Of a stretch of DNA of 7,814 nucleotides, positions 6,805-7,814 are shown piece by piece (the first letter of the stretch is position 1; every line of letters begins with the position of its first letter). The stretch comes from Deltaproteobacteria bacterium (GTDB lineage Bacteria; Desulfobacterota; Desulfobacteria; Desulfobacterales; ETH-SRB1): assembly GCA_030611115.1 (NCBI GenBank), contig JAUWQK010000061.1:1-7814 (forward strand), written 5' to 3'. Both the position numbers and the translations under genes were made by a program. The notes under the pieces were generated by a model, which did no database searches, had not been told where the DNA came from, and saw only the letters and a list, made by a program, of their open reading frames with translations.

Positions 6805-6911
6805 AGCGAAAGCCGAGGATGCCCCAGATCTAAGGCGTCAAGGGTGAAGCCGTAGTAAGGTTACTGCGAACCCTTGACAACGCAGGAGATGGGGTATCAT
6901 CGGCTTTCGCT
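6805..6911. repeat. 107-bp nested inverted repeat between rplT and pheS (element D)
   Basis: The outer arms AGCGAAAGCCGA (6805-6816) and its complement (6900-6911) are perfect; pairing continues through GATGCCCCA / TGGGGTATC with one wobble. Inside, AAGGC precedes the stem TCAAGGG / CCCTTGA, which holds a small central hairpin GTAGTA-AGGT-TACTGC, and AACGCAG follows. The right arm overlaps two bases of the rplT TAG stop (6910-6912). It shares the AAGGCGT...AACRCAG core with element C (7288-7393), so the two look like one family. On the transcribed strand it would form a long hairpin between rplT and pheS messages. Confidence 0.85.
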
Positions 6912-7260
6912 ATATTTGTTGTGAGGCAAGTTCGGTTATCCTGGTAAATCCAGAGGGATCAGACACAGCTAATTCTGCGAGGACTTTTCGGTCAATCTCG
7001 ATATTGGCAAGTTTTAATCCGTGAATAAATTTACTGTATGATAAGTTGTTCATGCGAGCCGCTGCATTTATCCTTGCGATCCAGAGCCTTCTAAAATCAC
7101 GTTTTCGCGCTTTTCGATCACGATAAGCATACATTAATGCCTTATCAACAGCATTTATAGCTGTACGGAAAAGTTTACTGCGGCCTCCACGGTATCCCTT
7201 GGCTAACTTTAAAATTTTCTTTCTACGTCTATTTGCTTTAAAACCTCTTTTTACTCGCAT
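6910..7260 (-). CDS. rplT: large-subunit ribosomal protein bL20
   Basis: bL20 binds 23S rRNA early in 50S assembly and, in E. coli and Bacillus, also represses its own operon. The 116-residue product has the standard length and sequence: a basic N-terminal arm ([20 protein letters not shown], then [14 protein letters not shown]), [21 protein letters not shown] in the middle and a globular C-terminal part ([25 protein letters not shown]). The ATG has AAGGAG eight bases upstream. It follows rpmI after an unusually long 149-base gap filled by element C. Its TAG stop overlaps the arm of element D. Confidence 0.99.
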   Translation of the reverse strand: MRVKRGFKANRRRKKILKLAKGYRGGRSKLFRTAINAVDKALMYAYRDRKARKRDFRRLWIARINAAARMNNLSYSKFIHGLKLANIEIDRKVLAELAVSDPSGFTRITELASQQI

Positions 7261-7287
7261 AGTGTTACTCCTTATAATAGAATCACT

Positions 7288-7393
7288 TATAGACTTTCAG
7301 ATAATTAATTTCACAAGGCCAGAAGGAGGAAGGCGTATTAGTTATACGTCGACGACTGATAACACAGTGAAATTATTTATCTGAAAGTCTATA
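7288..7393. repeat. 106-bp inverted repeat between rpmI and rplT (element C)
   Basis: The 27-base arms 7288-7314 (starting TATAGACTTTCAG) and 7367-7393 are complementary at 26 positions. The core contains AAGGCG, the stem TATTAGT / ACTGATA (one wobble), loop TATACGTCGACG, then ACACAG; the same order as element D. It lies entirely between the rpmI stop and the rplT ribosome binding site and would be transcribed as a large hairpin in the bicistronic message. No coding content is seen. Confidence 0.88.
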
Positions 7394-7409
7394 TAAGCCC
7401 GACCCTTGA

Positions 7410-7607
7410 TTAACCATTGGGTAGAAGCAGTTTTATCTCTTTTCTATCTGGTTTGCTAATAATCTGGCTCTTCCTTAAACCCCTTTTACGCTTGGTTGTC
7501 TTTTTGGTTAAAATGTGGCTTGCGTTTGATTTCGAAAATACGAATTTGCCTGTACCTGTTTTTTTGAAACGCTTTGCCGCAGCTCTATTTGTTTTAATTT
7601 TTGGCAT
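7410..7607 (-). CDS. rpmI: large-subunit ribosomal protein bL35
   Basis: bL35 is a small basic 50S protein. The 65-residue product begins [20 protein letters not shown], continues with [16 protein letters not shown] and ends [10 protein letters not shown], the normal length and pattern. The frame is open further upstream (to 7661), but the ATG at 7607 is chosen because the conserved MPKIKT begins there and AGGGAG (7622-7617) lies nine bases before it. rplT follows in the same direction as in other bacteria. infC, the usual upstream gene, does not occur in the 207 bases left to the window edge. Confidence 0.98.
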   Translation of the reverse strand: MPKIKTNRAAAKRFKKTGTGKFVFSKSNASHILTKKTTKRKRGLRKSQIISKPDRKEIKLLLPNG

Positions 7608-7620
7608 TGTTTTTTTCTCC

Positions 7621-7671
7621 CTATTTAGTGTCTGAACGAAAACCATATGGTTTTCGTTCAAGCACTATTTA
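7621..7671. repeat. perfect 28-bp palindrome in the rpmI leader, flanked by CTATTTA direct repeats
   Basis: TGAACGAAAACC-ATAT-GGTTTTCGTTCA (7633-7660) is a perfect palindrome; TAGTG (7626-7630) and CACTA (7663-7667) add a second stem beyond a 2-base internal loop. CTATTTA at 7621-7627 and 7665-7671 forms a 7-bp direct repeat like a target-site duplication. It begins 11 bases before the rpmI ribosome binding site and has no T-tract on the minus strand, so it is not an obvious terminator. It may be a regulatory hairpin or a tiny insertion. Confidence 0.75.
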
Positions 7672-7677
7672 AAACAT

Positions 7678-7717
7678 AGCTGGCGTGAGCGACCACAGAT
7701 AGCGGCTCACGCCAGCT
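7678..7717. repeat. 13-bp perfect stem-loop in the rpmI leader
   Basis: AGCTGGCGTGAGC (7678-7690) pairs perfectly with 7705-7717 across a 14-base loop. It is GC-rich, with TTTT on its plus-strand 3' side and only ATGTTTT on the minus-strand side. In the rpmI direction it could be a leaky terminator at the end of an upstream gene, or a leader structure. Confidence 0.7.
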
Positions 7718-7773
7718 TTTGAAAATTCCATAAAATAAATGTGAGTTATATCCGTAACTACTCAGGTTGGTTA

Positions 7774-7814
7774 GACTGAAGACTTTTGTTTCCTTCAGCC
7801 TATAGCATTCAGTC
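7774..7814. repeat. small inverted repeats at the right edge
   Basis: CTGAAG (7776-7781) pairs with CTTCAG (7793-7798), and GACTGAA (7774-7780) with TTCAGTC (7808-7814), the last seven bases of the window. The structure may continue outside. No minus-strand frame here resembles the IF3 C-terminus. Confidence 0.35.

Noticed and set aside
7288..7393. Element C as a known bL20 leader RNA
   Set aside because: It lies between rpmI and rplT rather than upstream, shares its core with element D elsewhere, and I cannot match it to a leader model by eye.
7410..7661. Longer rpmI with start at 7661
   Set aside because: The additional 18 residues precede the conserved MPKIKT start, cross the palindrome, and the ribosome binding site fits the ATG at 7607.
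7678..7717. Stem-loop as a definite terminator
   Set aside because: In the minus direction it lacks a proper T-tract, and on the plus strand there is no gene ending nearby for it to serve.

Overview
This window looks like part of the chromosome of a sulfate-reducer-type deltaproteobacterium (Desulfobacterota, probably near Desulfobacterales). That placement is inferred from the style of the NusA, RimP and PheT proteins, a MerR-type gene directly behind pheT, and AT-rich intergenic DNA full of hairpins. No marker in the window fixes the species. Almost every gene is a core translation or transcription gene on the minus strand. No phage, CRISPR, transposase or defence gene is visible.

Reading down the minus strand from the right edge: a hairpin-rich leader (about 7608-7814), rpmI (bL35), a long inverted repeat, rplT (bL20), a second long inverted repeat, pheS and pheT (phenylalanyl-tRNA synthetase), a small MerR-family protein, and a single tRNA-Gly(CCC) with its own good promoter. 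A spacer with a candidate promoter and a strong intrinsic terminator leads into rimP. A third long inverted repeat separates rimP from nusA. A fourth covers the nusA stop codon and fills the gap to a convergent gene on the plus strand. That gene is a 32-residue, extremely basic AURKAIP1/COX24 (bS22-like) protein with a TTG start and a strong ribosome binding site, easily missed by gene callers. The first ~110 bases may hold the 3' end of an unidentified plus-strand gene.

Functionally the genes make ribosomal subunits (bL35, bL20, the bS22-like protein), mature the 30S subunit (RimP), charge tRNA-Phe (PheST), supply a glycine tRNA, and couple transcription to translation (NusA). The tRNA - terminator - rimP - nusA order resembles the E. 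coli metY-rimP-nusA arrangement, but infB, which normally follows nusA, is absent from the 463 bases downstream.

The part not explained by known genes is the set of intergenic palindromes. Four elements of about 105-225 bp sit in gene gaps; three overlap or touch the stop codon of the upstream gene, and at least two share an internal core. They look like a dispersed REP/MITE-like repeat family within essential operons. I did not find a convincing new multi-gene system.
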